A stretch of 64,000 nt of DNA from Silene latifolia. Its lineage: Eukaryota > Streptophyta > Magnoliopsida > Caryophyllales > Caryophyllaceae. The stretch's first letter is position 1. Every line of letters starts with the position of its first letter. Both the position numbers and the translations under genes were made by a program. Shown piece after piece: positions 22,361-34,250 of this stretch. The stretch spans positions 168,264,325 to 168,328,324 of the forward strand of contig NC_133536.1 in the NCBI RefSeq assembly GCF_048544455.1, given 5' to 3'. The notes beneath the pieces are model-generated. The model was not told where the DNA came from. It saw only the letters and a program-made list of their open reading frames with translations, and did no database searches.

Positions 22361-23294
22361 GTTTATAAAACACAACCTTTAAAAAAAAATCTTCTAAACA
22401 CCACCTTTAAAAAAATTTTTTATAAAACACAACCTTTAATAAATTTTTTGTTGTCAAAGAAGGACTTAACATTTTGCAATGGGGTAACTTTCAGTCAATG
22501 TTTGAGATAGCAAACGATGTCGGTTTGAGGCGTTTTTGGACTCGTTGGAAAGGTGGAAATACAAGTTTTCCAGCGGTTATCAAGACGATGGTCAAAGGTT
22601 GGAGAGATTAACGGGTGGTCGGAGATTTTTAGTGGGTCTTTTAAAGAGGTTATGATGCTTTGTTTGGTCTAAAATTTGGTATGTAGGTAGCGGGGAGTGC
22701 GAGGTAGGTCTTAGTTGTGTTGTTTATGGTGGTTGTTGGTTACAAGTGGTGGTTCGAGGGGAGTTAATTTGAAGCTAAAAAATATTCAAAAGAATGTCAA
22801 AGTAGGATTTTTTTTTTTGTGGGTCAATTCACTCACCTCAAACCACCGCATAAAACAAACAACCACAAAAAATAACACAATTACGGCCTACATTGCACTC
22901 TCCGCTACCTACATACCAAATTTCAGACCAAACAAAGCAACATAACCTCTTTTAAAAGACCCGCTAAAAATCCTCGACCACCCGCTAATATCTCTGACCA
23001 GCCTTACTTTACTCAACAATAGACCCTACATAAGGCCACATTTGACCACCGTGTTGATTACCCATGGAAAGCTTGTATTTTCACCTTTCCAACGAGTCCA
23101 AGAACACCTCAAACCGATATCGTTTGCTATCCCAAACATCGATTGAAAGTTACCCTATTCCAAAATGTTAAGTCCTTCAGCCAAAAAGTCATGTTTGACA
23201 ACAAAAAATTTATTAAAGGTTGTGTTTTACAAACTTTTTTTTAAGGTGGTGTTTGGAAGAATTTTTTTTTAAAGGTTGTGTTTGACAAAAAACC
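22361..23294. mobile_element. Foldback / Mutator-like element with arms of about 400 bp
   Basis: The left arm (about 22361-22765) reappears inverted as the right arm (about 22830-23294), with only about 65 bp between. Matching landmarks include ACTCGTTGGAAAGGTG against CACCTTTCCAACGAGT, and GGTATGTAGGTAGCGG against CCGCTACCTACATACC. Three ACAACCTTTAA-like words repeat near each outer end. No transposase and no clear target duplication were found. Confidence 0.75.
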
Positions 23295-23311
23295 CATTTC
23301 AAAATTTGATA

Positions 23312-23517
23312 CTCCTCCGTTCCGGTTATTTGTTTGTCTATTCTATTTTTGGTATCTCGATCAATTGTTCACGTTTCTATTTTAGGAACGTTTTTGGTAA
23401 CAATTGGATCCTACATGCTCACTTAGATTCACTTATCATCTAATAATTGCTCCCTTCCTCTTTCTTTGGTCTTTGTGCCAAAACTAATGGCAAATAAATG
23501 ACCGGGATGGAAGGAGT
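23312..23517. mobile_element. Stowaway-like MITE
   Basis: Left CTCCTCCGTTCCGGTTATTT and right ATGACCGGGATGGAAGGAG are inverted, the standard Stowaway end type. TA flanks the left side; the right flank is imprecise. Confidence 0.65.
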
Positions 23518-23799
23518 TTATTGGTTTTTAAGTTTTAATGTAAGTTTTATATATGGAAATGTTCATATGATCAAGACCTAAGGATGTTATTGAATTGAGA
23601 GATTTTGAGGGAAAAGAAAGGGATGGAGATTAGGGAATTTAAAATCCTTTGTTTGGATAACAAATGAGGGGAGGAGATTTGGAGGGATCCAATTTTCCTT
23701 TCTCTGAGCCTAATTAAAATCTCTCCACAAAAGGCAACATTTGGAGAGAAAATGTATCCAAGCAACCACACTACATTCCCTCTCCCCTTCCCTTCTCTC

Positions 23800-24609
23800 T
23801 AGACCTAGCAAAAGCATCCCGACTCGATTGACCCGACCCGAAAAAGCTGACCCGAGACTAGACCTGGCAAAAGCATCCCGACTCGAAAAGACTGACCCGA
23901 GACCCGAAGTGACCCGAAAACCCGAATTGACCTGAACCGACCCGAACATGACCCGAGTTTCTTGACCCGTAACTGCCATGACCCGAAAATGATCCGATAC
24001 GAAACCACCAAACTCGAAAATGACCCGACAAAATATTACTCTAATTGAACTGAAAAGACTTGAAATGACTATTTATCTATTATTCAATGACCCGACCCGA
24101 AACAACCCGACCCGCTTAACCGAAAACAGACCCGACCAACAAACCCGAAATAGACCTGAAACCCGAAATGTTCCGTCCGGACCTGAATTAACCCGAAATC
24201 AATGAGAGACCAGAACTGGCCCAACCCAAATTGGCCCGACCCGAACTCGGCCCGTTGACCTGTTTTGTCAGGTCTACCCGAGACCCGAAGTGACCCGAAC
24301 TACATCACCCAAATGTGACCCGAAAATGACCCGACCCGATCAGAACATGACACGAGCTTTCTTGACCCGTAAATGACCCGATCAGAAACCACCAAGCATG
24401 AAAATGACCCGACAAAATATAACTCTAATTGAACTGAAAATACTTGAAATGGCTATTTCTGTATTATTCATTGACCCGAAAATGACCCGATCCGAAACAA
24501 CCCGAACCACTTGACCCGAAACAGACCCGAATTAACCCGAAATCAATAAGAGACCTGAACTGACCCGACCCGAATTAGCCCAACCCGTTGACCCGTTTTG
24601 CGAAGTCTA
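23800..24609. mobile_element. hAT MITE rich in TGACCCGA words (outer)
   Basis: Ends TAGACCTAGCAAAA and the inverse of TAGACTTCGCAAAA are flanked by the perfect 8-bp duplication CTTCTCTC (23792-23799 and 24610-24617). The body is a dense array of TGACCCGA/GACCCGAC words, probably subterminal binding repeats. No transposase. Confidence 0.85.
23859..24276. mobile_element. hAT MITE of the same family nested in the outer copy
   Basis: TAGACCTGGCAAAA and TTTTGTCAGGTCTA form the ends. CCCGAGAC stands on both sides (23851-23858 and 24277-24284) as a perfect 8-bp target duplication. Length 418 bp. Confidence 0.85.
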
Positions 24610-24682
24610 CTTCTCTCCCTTTCCCTTCCCTCCTTTCCCCTCCCCTCCCTTTCTCTCCAACTTTACTATCCAAACACACCCT

Positions 24683-25198
24683 AAGTGAACAAAAGTTGTT
24701 TTTGTTTTAAAACTAAAATAAATAAATTATCGACTAAACATTCATTTGAAACGGGAAATAGCAAATCATCCTCATAAGTTTGATACGATGTGCAATAAGC
24801 CCCTTCACTTATAAATGTAGCAAATAGGCTCCATAAGTTTCTCTTAATGTGCAATTTACTATTATTAAAAGTCAAAAATATTAATCAAATATTAATCCTA
24901 AAATTCCTAATTATTAAAAAGCATCTTTAGATATTTTTTTTTATTTTGGTGAAAAATTATTCATAATATGAGAATTTTTTTTAATGAAGTTACAATGAAA
25001 AATTACACGTTCAAATTTATTTGAACTTAAATTTGGTTCATATTTTTTGTTGAATATGTAAATATTGTATTTAATTTGTAATAGATATATTTAAAATGAT
25101 TTTTATTATAGAAAATAATAGGTTTTAGTTAAAAAAATGGTAGAAGAATTAATTTGGGCTTAATTGCACATTTTTGAAAATTTATGGGGGCAATTTGC
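24683..25198. other. AT-rich spacer
   Basis: Nothing recognisable beyond AT-rich sequence. Confidence 0.5.
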
Positions 25199-25200
25199 TA

Positions 25201-25395
25201 CTCCCTCCGTCTCAGTAAATTGCTTTTTACACGAAGAAAAACGTATGTGAAACAAACCAATAAAATAAAGGAATTATTGTCCACTTGCTTACACTAGTCA
25301 CTTGCTCATTGGTTACCTAAAAAGGAAATAGAGAACAAATGAATGATACATCTCAAAATGGAAATAGATAACAATTCACCGGGACCGAGGGGGAA
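25201..25395. mobile_element. Stowaway-like MITE
   Basis: Left CTCCCTCCGTCTCAGTAAAT and right end CACCGGGACCGAGGGGGAA are inverted, with TA on both sides (25199-25200, 25396-25397). Confidence 0.75.
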
Positions 25396-25397
25396 TA

Positions 25398-26830
25398 AGT
25401 GAAACATAGGGGGTTGAATTACACATAGTACATAAATTATGGGGGTAATTTACTACATCCCGCATTTGAAACTATTTCCCATAAATGAGTCCACGTCATA
25501 AATTTGAGAGCATAGTTTATCCACCGGACCAAATGACTCGCTGTTATTTTAGCAAAACCATTATTTCAAGTTGATGACGTGAGCCTATTAACAATAATAA
25601 ATACTTCAAATGACCACTAAGTCGATAATTAGGTTGACATAACATTAAAAAGATAAAAACTTCAAGTTAACAAGGTACGTAAATGAATATTTGCATTTCA
25701 TTTATTTGTTTAATTCGAAACATTTTTGTAAGAATGTCTAGAACACATACGAATTGAGACCAACTCATATAAATATAAACAAGTTGTTACAAATGTGAGA
25801 TAATACAATAAATAAACGTAATTTATTTTCGCAGTACATCTTTTACTCATTTCAGTACATTTTGCACGTTACTTTCCATTCATATGCCCTTGACAAAAAA
25901 AAACAACAGAAACTAAACCTAATTCCCTGAGATTGGAATAACAAAACTATTAATCAAAGTCTATCAAAATTCACGCTTAAGAACCTTAATTTGATCTAAC
26001 AACATGAATTCAATTTGTTGATTATAATCTGTCGGCAAAATTAATGATTTGTAAAGAACCTTGTATGCATTTTAGGGTTTTAGATTGGTATGAGGGAATG
26101 GTTATTCGAATGAGGGAATGATTGGGTGAGTGGAAGGCAGCCAACCACCACCGACCCCAGACCTCACCAGTCACCACCCCAACCACCTCCGTTGATGGGC
26201 GCGTGTGTTAGGGCCTGCCGGTGACAAGATCATTGGCTGTTGCAGGGGAAGCGCGTTGACCAGACGGTTTCGCATGGATCATGGAGGGTAGTTGTGGCAA
26301 CCGTCATATGGGGTGCCGACTATCTCACTTGCGCACATCACCGGAGGGCTGTTGGGTGGTTATGGGAGGGATAGTGCTTGTGATAGGAGGTAGTAGGGGA
26401 GTTGGCGGTGGACTTGGGTGGTTTCTTTCTTTTTACTGTAATATGTAGTACAATCATTTTCATTTTTCTCTCATACAGTACTGTAATGAGTAAAACTTTA
26501 CAGGGGCAAAATAGGAAAAAGTGTACTGTGATGGGTAAAACATGTACTGTGGAAATCAACACCCTAAATAAATAGCCAAAATAGGTAATTATAGAGTAAT
26601 TTTATTTGGTCAAAGTAAGCACAACAGAAGTAGAAGGTAAACGGAAGGAGAGATGTGAACATGAAGTTTGTCATTTACAATATTTCCATTTAAATCACCA
26701 ACCTTTTAGTTATACAATATGAATTCAATGGCAACAAAATGTCTTTGTATAGGTCAACCCCTTGGGTATGAATGCCTACGTAGTTTAATTATTTTAATAA
26801 ACATGTTGTTATAGTATAAGAAAGACCGTT
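25398..26830. other. Spacer with a GC-rich patch
   Basis: Mostly AT-rich. About 26120-26430 is GC-rich and contains CCACC and GGTGG words similar to the island at 11.0-11.6 kb. No domain-bearing ORF was seen. Confidence 0.4.
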
Positions 26831-26834
26831 AGTC

Positions 26835-27195
26835 TTGCTCTAGACGGATATATTCGTCTATAGCTAAAGATGGGTCAAATAGTTTGAAAGTGGTGACATT
26901 TTTTGCCCCTACCACCCCACTTGTTGCTTGTCCTATTAGGAATGTGGTATTGTATTTGTCCCGTCTTTAGTTATAGATGGATATGTGGAGCACATAATGA
27001 GATTTTGTGTAGTTCTTTCTTAAGACTGGTATATCAGTTAAGAATAAAATGGATTAAATAGTATCTTATTTGATTAGATGGAACAATTCTTTTGCTAGTC
27101 TCTATAAATTTTCTTTTCGTCTTACCTACATTACTTGACCCGTTTTAAGATTAAGATATTAAGATTATCCTTCTTAAAAGGAAATTTGTGGAAGA
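26835..27195. mobile_element. Two adjacent MITEs with hairpin ends
   Basis: The first (about 26835-27010) has the hairpin TAGACGGATATATTCGTCTA, then GATGGGTCAAAT, mirrored by TTGTCCCGTCTTTAG and a second decayed hairpin. The second (about 27015-27195) begins with CTTAAGACTGGTATATCAGT and ends after TTGACCCGTTTTAAG. Both share the layout of the copy at 9.6 kb. Poly(A) follows at 27240. Confidence 0.5.
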
Positions 27196-27718
27196 AAAAA
27201 GCAACATTCTAGGCAAAAAATATGGATATATCCGTTTTGCAAAAAAAAAAAAAAAAAAAAAATCAACATTGTGGCAACAAAGTAGGTCATTTTATATTAC
27301 CAATTAATTGGTCTATATTGTTTTATAAAGGAATTATTGTTGACTTCGCCTAGGTGGCTATAGGTATGATTGTATGAATGCCTAAATTTTTATCTTCCTT
27401 ATTCTGTGTCACCTATCCCCGTTAAAATATTTAATATACATAGTGATCGTTCTTCAATGAAAATTAGCAAACCTATGTTTTTTGTCCTTCAACAAACCGT
27501 GTACTTCATACGATTACTTGTTAATTTGTTTATTTTTTTTTATAAGGATATATAATGCATACAACGCCACTGTAGTCATATTAGCCGCCTATAGATTTGA
27601 TTATAATAGTTTTAAGTTTAATTAAGTTAAGGTAGATTAAGTTAATTTGATATTATCTTTGATTAAATTTCGTTTAGTTCAATTAAACTAAGTTTGATTA
27701 AGTTAAGTTAAATAGTTA

Positions 27719-27720
<2 letters not shown>

Positions 27721-27756
<36 letters not shown>

Positions 27757-28257
27757 GTGTCAAATGAGGTTCAAGGCCATACAAATAGTAAAGTTTTATT
27801 CCCCCTAAAATGTAAGCAATTTCATTGATAATTAGCAAATTTACCATCACAAATCGTTTTAGAACCATATACAATTTTGAAGTGCAAAATTACATTAGGT
27901 CATTATAGGTGCACCTTTTCCAACCATAATCTATCCCTACTAGAGATAGTTTGGAGTATATATTTTCGAACTCTAAGCATAATCACGTCTTTGAACCTCT
28001 GCTGCAACCACACATTAGGTCTGGTTACCCCAGGAAACAGACAGGCTTCATTCCTTTGCTTCCATATTAGATACCAGCAGGCAATTACTGTTGCATTCAC
28101 GACTGACTTCTTAATCTTGGACCATCTTCTATGAGCAATGGCCTTATGCCATTCATTCTGTCCAAGAGAACAAGCTAACCATCCAGCTACAGTCTCCATA
28201 ACATCTGCACAACATCTTGACTGGACCTGCAATCTTGAAAGAGATGCTGATGAGATT
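27721..28257 (-). mobile_element. LINE (L1-like) 3' end
   Basis: On the minus strand a coding tail is followed by about 145 bases of 3' sequence and a poly(A) tail (plus-strand T run 27721-27755). The reading has VNATVIACWYLIWKQRNEAC, typical of the C terminus of plant LINE reverse transcriptase proteins (IWKERN motif). Upstream, in another frame, lies HLFQDCRSSQDV, the usual CH-type block, so at least one frameshift separates them. The 5' part is missing: at 28258 the outer gypsy LTR begins. Confidence 0.75.
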
Positions 28258-28918
28258 TGGTAGGATAAAAAGATAGGTACCAAATTAAATATTTATAAAC
28301 CAAACTTGACTCTACACTATGCAATTAAGAATAGTAGTAAAGGGAAGTAAAGGTCGAACTCAAGATAAGGGATTAAAACTAAAACTTGAATTGTAAACTA
28401 TGTGGCAACTAATTAGGATTCTATTAACTAATTAAGACTCTAACTACAATTAAGACTTATTAACTAAGTTTATCAACAAACAATGGTTATGCACAATGGT
28501 AAACAAGTGGTGACATAAATGGAGGGCATTTGATTGGAAACAAGCACAACAACACTAAAGATGTAAACTTCCTAAGAATCAAAGCAACAAACACTTGATA
28601 TGTAAACAACAATAATATGAGAGGAAACTTGTATAATCCTACAAGTTCCACCTTTTCTCAAAGTATGACTCTTTTCTCTCTAAATTCATCTACCCAACAA
28701 CAAACCTCAAGCAAATGATTACCACTATCTAAGCCAACAATGATAATCCTACTTAAACTACAAATTCTAACATTAAACCATGTAGGAATTGTAGCTAAGA
28801 GCATGAAGAGCAAAACCAAGAGAAAAGTAAATGGGATATCACAAGAGTATGTCTAAGCCAACAAACCCAATGACATAATCAATTTCTACTCACAAAGGTT
28901 GATACTTTTGGTCGTGTT
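28258..28918 (-). repeat. Outer Athila-like 3' LTR, left half
   Basis: It begins TGGTAGGATAAAAAGA directly after LINE sequence. Text such as TAGTAAAGGGAAGTAAAGGT is placed as in the LTRs of the inserted family. At 28918 the LTR is interrupted and resumes after 49081. The rejoined LTR would be about 1.56 kb. Its 5' partner is beyond the window, so age is unknown, but it must be older than the element inside it. Confidence 0.65.
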
Positions 28919-30689
28919 CCCTTAGGAGGGTTTAGTTTTCGGTACTTGTCGTTAGGAGCACCTAGACCAAAACACAATTTATAACCCCACAAACAACTCT
29001 ACAATTAGTAAAGAGGCAAGTAAAGGTCGGATCCCAAGGGACGGGAATTGAGATGAGATTTTCAATTGCAACTAGTGGTGTCTAAGGGTGTCACAATTTG
29101 GGGTTTGAAGTAGAAGATCACTAAACTAAATAGCAATGAAAGTAAACAAGCAAGATGATTAAAAAGGGATGTAAACAATTGATAAAAGGCACTAGGGTGT
29201 CATGGGGTCATAGGGGATTCATGGGAATTGATCATACAAACATATTCTTAAATTATAAGCAAGCAATTATTGTTGTGATGAATCGAGTTGGTTTATATCT
29301 TACAATCCTAGGAAAGTTTGGGTCCCAGAGCCGAATCGATTATATTATACAACACCTACAAATCGACTTAATCTTCCTTACTCAACTATATGCATGGTCT
29401 AATGAGACTCGAGTTGGTTTATGTCTTACAAGTCTCATTGAAAAGATAGGTGATGGGTAAAAAATGCAAGGATTCATAGGCTCGCATGTCATCAAACATA
29501 ACGTGTGCATAAGTTGAGATCACAACAAGCAAGCAAATAAACTATGAAAACATATTAATTTAAACATGAATCATCCCCCATGTTGGTTTCCCCTAATTAC
29601 ACATTAACCTTAGCTAAGGAAACTACTCACGCATTATCATGTTGAACATGCTAGCAAGGTTGTCAATCATACCAACAAAGTGAAACATGATGGATACATG
29701 AAGATAATTAACAATAATTAAAAAGGGATTAAGAGAATTATACCTACTAATGATTCCAATAATAAAGCAAAGAATAAAAGAAGTACTTGATGATTGATTG
29801 GAAGGTTGTCAATCTCCCATTAATAACCCAAATAATCTTCAATTACCCAAAATTAAAGATGAACCAACGAGAGATTAAGGAAATGAAATTTGTATTAAAA
29901 CTTGATTAAAGTTGATTACAAGATTAAAGAGAGATTTGATTGATATAAACTACACTAGAGATTGCTAAGAAGATCATGATAATCTAATTAGCCTAAATGG
30001 GGTATTTATAGTGAAGATTAGTTACATAAATTAGGGTTTACTAAGGGCTTAAATGACGATTAAGTCCTTGAGGAATCGCCGGTCTCAAGGGAGACTCCGG
30101 TCTCCTTTTCACCGGTCTTAGAAAAATATGCGCATCCTTCATAAAACAAGTAGAAGACGAAAATAGCTGACACACAATCCGAGCGTCCGGGGCACGGGAC
30201 GGACGGATTGTGGGCGTTTTGGACGAGCGGATTCGAGGGGTGGTCGGGCTGATTGTGGTGTTTTTGGACGGGCGTCCAGCTGGGGAAGACGCTCGGATTG
30301 CACCTATTGGACGGGCGGATTGTGGGCAATCCGCTCGGATTGTCTTACAGCTTCTTCCTTTCTTCTTTTCTTCCTTTCCCTTCATAAAATCCTTGAGGAT
30401 TTCCCCGGAGATACAAGGATATTTTCTCATCATTGCCCATCTATCATAGTATGTACAAAGGCCTTCTAATCTTGTCTTCTCTTTGATGCTTGGTCATTGA
30501 ATTCAATCAATTTAGCTTCATTTTGCCATGAAAATGCAAGATTTGCACTCCTTTCCTACCAAGGAAACAAAACCTCAAAGAATATGCAAAACAAAGGACT
30601 AAAGACAATAAATGACCCAAATATGCACTAAAAAGCATGGGAACAAGGCTAATTCGGGGACTAAATATGCTCTAATTATGGTCACATCA
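28919..30689 (-). repeat. LTR A of the composite (3' LTR of half 1)
   Basis: On the minus strand it runs TGATGTGACC...ACACGACCA. TATAAATACC lies at 30010-30001, and an array of GACGGGCGGATT-like words lies upstream at about 30336-30181. Short ORFs inside are not genes. Confidence 0.88.
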
Positions 30690-30728
30690 AATATTCTCAA
30701 ACCGAACCTTTGCTCGTCCCGAGTAAAG
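30690..30728 (-). other. LTR-adjacent hairpin and polypurine region, half 1
   Basis: CTTTGCTC/GAGTAAAG (30708-30715, 30721-30728) pair around GTCCC; then the purine-rich stretch leads into LTR A. Half 2 has the same next to LTR B (near 39985-40025), with a cleaner G run. Confidence 0.6.
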
Positions 30729-32227
30729 AGGTGACAAAGACTAGGACCGTTATTTAAACTAACCTAATAGCATAGCTGATATGAGAAAATTAGCGGGTCT
30801 CACTACTCCGCCCCTTCAACTCACAACAAGACAACCATGAGGTAAGATGCCTTCTTGCAAGGCAAGGTGGGTCTTGCCAAAATGGCGACGTATCCAAACA
30901 TTAAAGCACATAAAATCAAGTAATGGATGCATCTATAAAAGAATAGCCACTTTCCTCATCTAAGTGGCGGAAATTATGTACAAGGGAAGCAATTCAAGGG
31001 TACACACTCCTTCATAGATGCAATTTCTTCAAACTACTAAGCCTAGAAGTATACCAATAAATCACCTCCAAATTGTGTTAAGCTAGGGTACCTTTGTCCT
31101 CAATTGTTAAATGCTTTTGCCAAGAATAGACTCCCTATGGTGTTAGAAACACTGGAGGATCGCGAAATTCCCCCTCTTGCCTAGACAAGAAGAAGGGTCG
31201 TCCCCTCTCTACCATGCATAAAAATGGATACGATGGATAAAGGGATCAATAGATATTTGAGTTTCATTTTGGGAGTCTGCTTTTGTTTTTGTTTTTCCTC
31301 CCAATTTCTTGTGGCATATAACATTTGAGAACACTTTCTTTTCCCATTTCTTTTGATTTTTGGCAATTCAATACTTGACAATTTTTCAACTTTTGCATTT
31401 TTCTTTTGAACATTTTCAAAGTCACCCCATATGTAGTGAGGGTGCCTTATATTTGAAGCATTAGGAGTCTATTTTTGCTCCTCTTTTCCTTTGATACATT
31501 TTGCAAACTTTCTTTCACTTTTCATTTCCTTGAACTCAAATCAATTTCTTTTTGTGCTCATTCCCTTTGATGACAAAAATGTGGTAGAACATGGATGATG
31601 GATGCATGGTTTCAAGGGTCACCTTGGAATAAACAGTAGCCAATGAGTTATCACACCACAAGGTACTCTTGACTAGGCCTTAATCAATGGGTCAAAGGAT
31701 ACTAGCATGACACATCCTAGGATGTTTTACAAATATTCTACCAAGCAAAGTCTTAAGAAGAAAAAGTATCTACTAGTGCCTATATACACTTATCAAGCTT
31801 CCCAAGTAGACGGTTTCACAAAAATTTTCTACCATGCAAACTATATGCCATGATGCAACTAACATATATACATCCTAATACATATGCTTCTACCAACTAA
31901 TATGCCATATAATCTAAATGCAAGTCCTAAATTCACATTATTTATACTGCATCAATCAAAATAAAGCCACATAGTCATTAACATAAAGAGGAAAAAGGAG
32001 ATTGAAAAGATCATACCATGCGGTCTTCAATATCCTCATGTCTCGGATGTGCCGTAGTCGATCAATGTGAACAAGGATAGAACAAACACAATATATACAA
32101 TAATATATACAAGTCTACACTACAAAGGAAATGAACTTGTTTTTGGATTTTCAAATTTTTCAATTTTTTTGATTTTTTCGAAATTTTTGATTTTTTTGGG
32201 TTTTTGAATAAAAGTTAAGTTAGAATT
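30729..32227. other. Non-coding 3' part of half 1
   Basis: No supported gene; unique-looking text with T-rich runs near 31260-31390 and 32140-32210. The counterpart in half 2 is about 40025-41520. Confidence 0.55.
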
Positions 32228-32268
32228 TCCCATCCCCACACTAATATGGGCATTGTCCTCAATGGCCA
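32228..32268 (-). other. Internal hairpin and G-rich tract, half 1
   Basis: CATTG-TCCT-CAATG (plus strand) with flanking TGG/CCA forms a hairpin; on the element strand the loop is AGGA and GTGTGGGGATGGG follows. The same lies near 41523-41561 in half 2. Confidence 0.6.
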
Positions 32269-32774
32269 AAATGATAGGAAATTATGCAAGCATGATGCAT
32301 GAATTCTATACTAAATGCAAGCTATACTAATCTACACTACATGATGCATGGGTTTTTGTTTATGACGGAGAGCGTAATTTAGATTACCTCCCGTTGCGTA
32401 TGCATGTACTTTCCCAAACCGAGATAGACATTATTTCTAATGTCTTAAATTATGGGGTAGTTCATGCACACAAGATGCAATGAATAAAACTAAATTGTCA
32501 TTTTGGATTTTCAAACGGGAACAATAAAAGAACACCTCAATGGGGCCGAGGTGTTAGTCCTCATGTTGCTAGGACTCTCCAAACTATGCTCAAGATAAAA
32601 ATAAATAAAACAAAGAAAGAAGTAGACAAACCTCAAGAGGGTAGGAGCCTCCAAAGCTTGCTAGTCCTCCACCATATCATCATTGTCATCATTTTCCTCC
32701 ATAGAAGCGGACTCATCACCACTTCCCTCTTCACTTCCTTGCTCACTTCCTTCATCATCATCATTAGCCTCTTC

Positions 32775-34250
32775 TTATTCATCATCTACCTCTTCATCAA
32801 CACCCTCATCATCATCAACCTCATCATCGACATTCCCATCTTCACCCGGTCTTTCACCCCTAGATGTGCTTGGAAAGAAGACTTCCATATCCGCCCAACT
32901 AGGCAAAGGACATGAAGGATGAAGTAGTCCTTGCCTAGCTAAATGAAGGAGGGGTGGATATTGGGCCAAGTATGCATCTACTCGATCATTGTAAGCTTGT
33001 TTATGCATCTCTTGCATAAGTAGAGTCATGTAGTCATTGCCCACTTCAACATCTTTGGGTTTGAATTCTTGATATTTGAATGGATAGGGTGGTGTGACAA
33101 TGGAGGAGGAGGGCTCTTCAATTTCGCCCCTTTGTTGACGGATGATGTACTCGGCGCCTTTTGAGAGTGGAAGTAGGTAGTTTGTTCGATGAGCACTCAA
33201 GCGGCATATCTTGGAAGGCAAAGTGAAAGATCTAGCATCATTGGTGAGCCACCTATTGTTGGTGTCAAGATAGTTGTGCTTGACCCACTTGTACTTGTTA
33301 ATCATGGCATCCATGTCAATGAGATGACCCCCTTTGATCCCCACATAGGTGTTATTCTTGTTGAAATTTGGATCAAAGTACTTGGCCAAGAGAGTAACTA
33401 GACCTCCATTTACAATAAAAGCGGTGCGTTCCTTACCACAATCAACATTGAGCCATCTTTCCACCAAAAGCCTTAGAGCATTGTAAGGCTTAGTGAATTC
33501 CCTTCCAACATTTAAGGCCGACTCAAGTAGAACAAAATCGAGCTTTGTAAAGTGATTAGTGTCTTTTCTTGCAATTATAGTATTCCCGATGACCTTGTGC
33601 CACACTCTAATGCCCGGATGGTGGACTAATAGAGCAAGACAAGCATGAAAGTTCTCAAATTTCTTCCCGGAAATCGCCTCCCAAAGAGGAGCGGGGTCAT
33701 ACTTTTCGGGCATCTTATGATAGTATGGTGTATCACTAAGACCTAATGCTTTACTCAAAACATCAAAGGTGATGCGCCTATTCACATTGGCAAGGCGAAA
33801 CTCGATGTATGTTCTAGTCTCTACCTTAGTCACTTTCAATGAACTCAAGAATTCCAAGGTAAGAGAGGGGTATGTCAATTCTCTTGTAGTAAACAATTTT
33901 CCCAACCCCATGGCTTTAAAGAAGGCTTTTGTTTGTTCAAGGACACCCAATTTGTTCAAGGCATCTTCACATATGAATTTGGTGGGTAGAATGGCTTTCT
34001 TAGCATACTTGGCAAATGTATCCCTATGGGAGTTAGAAATGAGAATTACCTCCGAATAGTTGGGTAATTGAGCAATTTCCGGAGTTGTTGTTGTTGTTGC
34101 TTCCAAGGGAGGATCTTGTTGTTGTTGAGCTTCCAAGTTTGCACTAGCAACCACCATAGCCATTGAAGCTTTCTTTGCTTGAAGGCATTGTTGCCTTTTT
34201 GAGAGTGCCTTTGCCTTGAGTGCCTTTGTTGACCCTTTTGTTCTTGCCAT
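32775..34250 (-). CDS. Athila ORF1/env-like protein, half 1, 491 aa
   Basis: An uninterrupted reading starts at MARTKGSTKALKAKALSKRQ, a basic stretch. Next comes a Gln/Thr linker, then the domain typical of extra ORFs in Athila elements (TYPSLTLEFLSSL, YIEFRLANVNRRITFDVLSK, ALGLSD, at about 120-330). The last 40 residues are strongly acidic (Asp/Glu/Val). No signal peptide or clear membrane span is seen, so an envelope function is unproven. It is preceded by a word array and TATA-like box. It looks whole, unlike the gag next to it. Confidence 0.7.
   Translation of the reverse strand: MARTKGSTKALKAKALSKRQQCLQAKKASMAMVVASANLEAQQQQDPPLEATTTTTPEIAQLPNYSEVILISNSHRDTFAKYAKKAILPTKFICEDALNKLGVLEQTKAFFKAMGLGKLFTTRELTYPSLTLEFLSSLKVTKVETRTYIEFRLANVNRRITFDVLSKALGLSDTPYYHKMPEKYDPAPLWEAISGKKFENFHACLALLVHHPGIRVWHKVIGNTIIARKDTNHFTKLDFVLLESALNVGREFTKPYNALRLLVERWLNVDCGKERTAFIVNGGLVTLLAKYFDPNFNKNNTYVGIKGGHLIDMDAMINKYKWVKHNYLDTNNRWLTNDARSFTLPSKICRLSAHRTNYLLPLSKGAEYIIRQQRGEIEEPSSSIVTPPYPFKYQEFKPKDVEVGNDYMTLLMQEMHKQAYNDRVDAYLAQYPPLLHLARQGLLHPSCPLPSWADMEVFFPSTSRGERPGEDGNVDDEVDDDEGVDEEVDDE

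Larger units (their letters stand above)
23575..24682. mobile_element. Probable MITE disrupted by hAT insertions
   Basis: TTTGTTTGGATAACAAATGA on the left and TATCCAAACACACCCT on the right look like parts of inverted ends of a common plant MITE. The middle (CCTTCCCTTCTCTC...) is split by the nested hAT elements. Boundaries are approximate. Confidence 0.4.

Noticed and set aside
23710-24205. Several ORFs on both strands in the TGACCCGA region
   Set aside because: Open frames result from the short repeated word of the nested hAT MITEs.
30181-30340. Spaced repeats suggestive of a CRISPR-like array
   Set aside because: Words are short, degenerate and unevenly spaced in a plant LTR; no spacer regularity.
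30041-30449. Arg/Pro-rich ORFs inside LTR A and its sister LTRs
   Set aside because: They are readings of the GACGGGCGGATT word array; different frames are open on both strands for the same reason.
32683-32922. Ser-rich ORF opposite the end of ORF2
   Set aside because: It is the shadow of the acidic Asp/Glu tail on the other strand.
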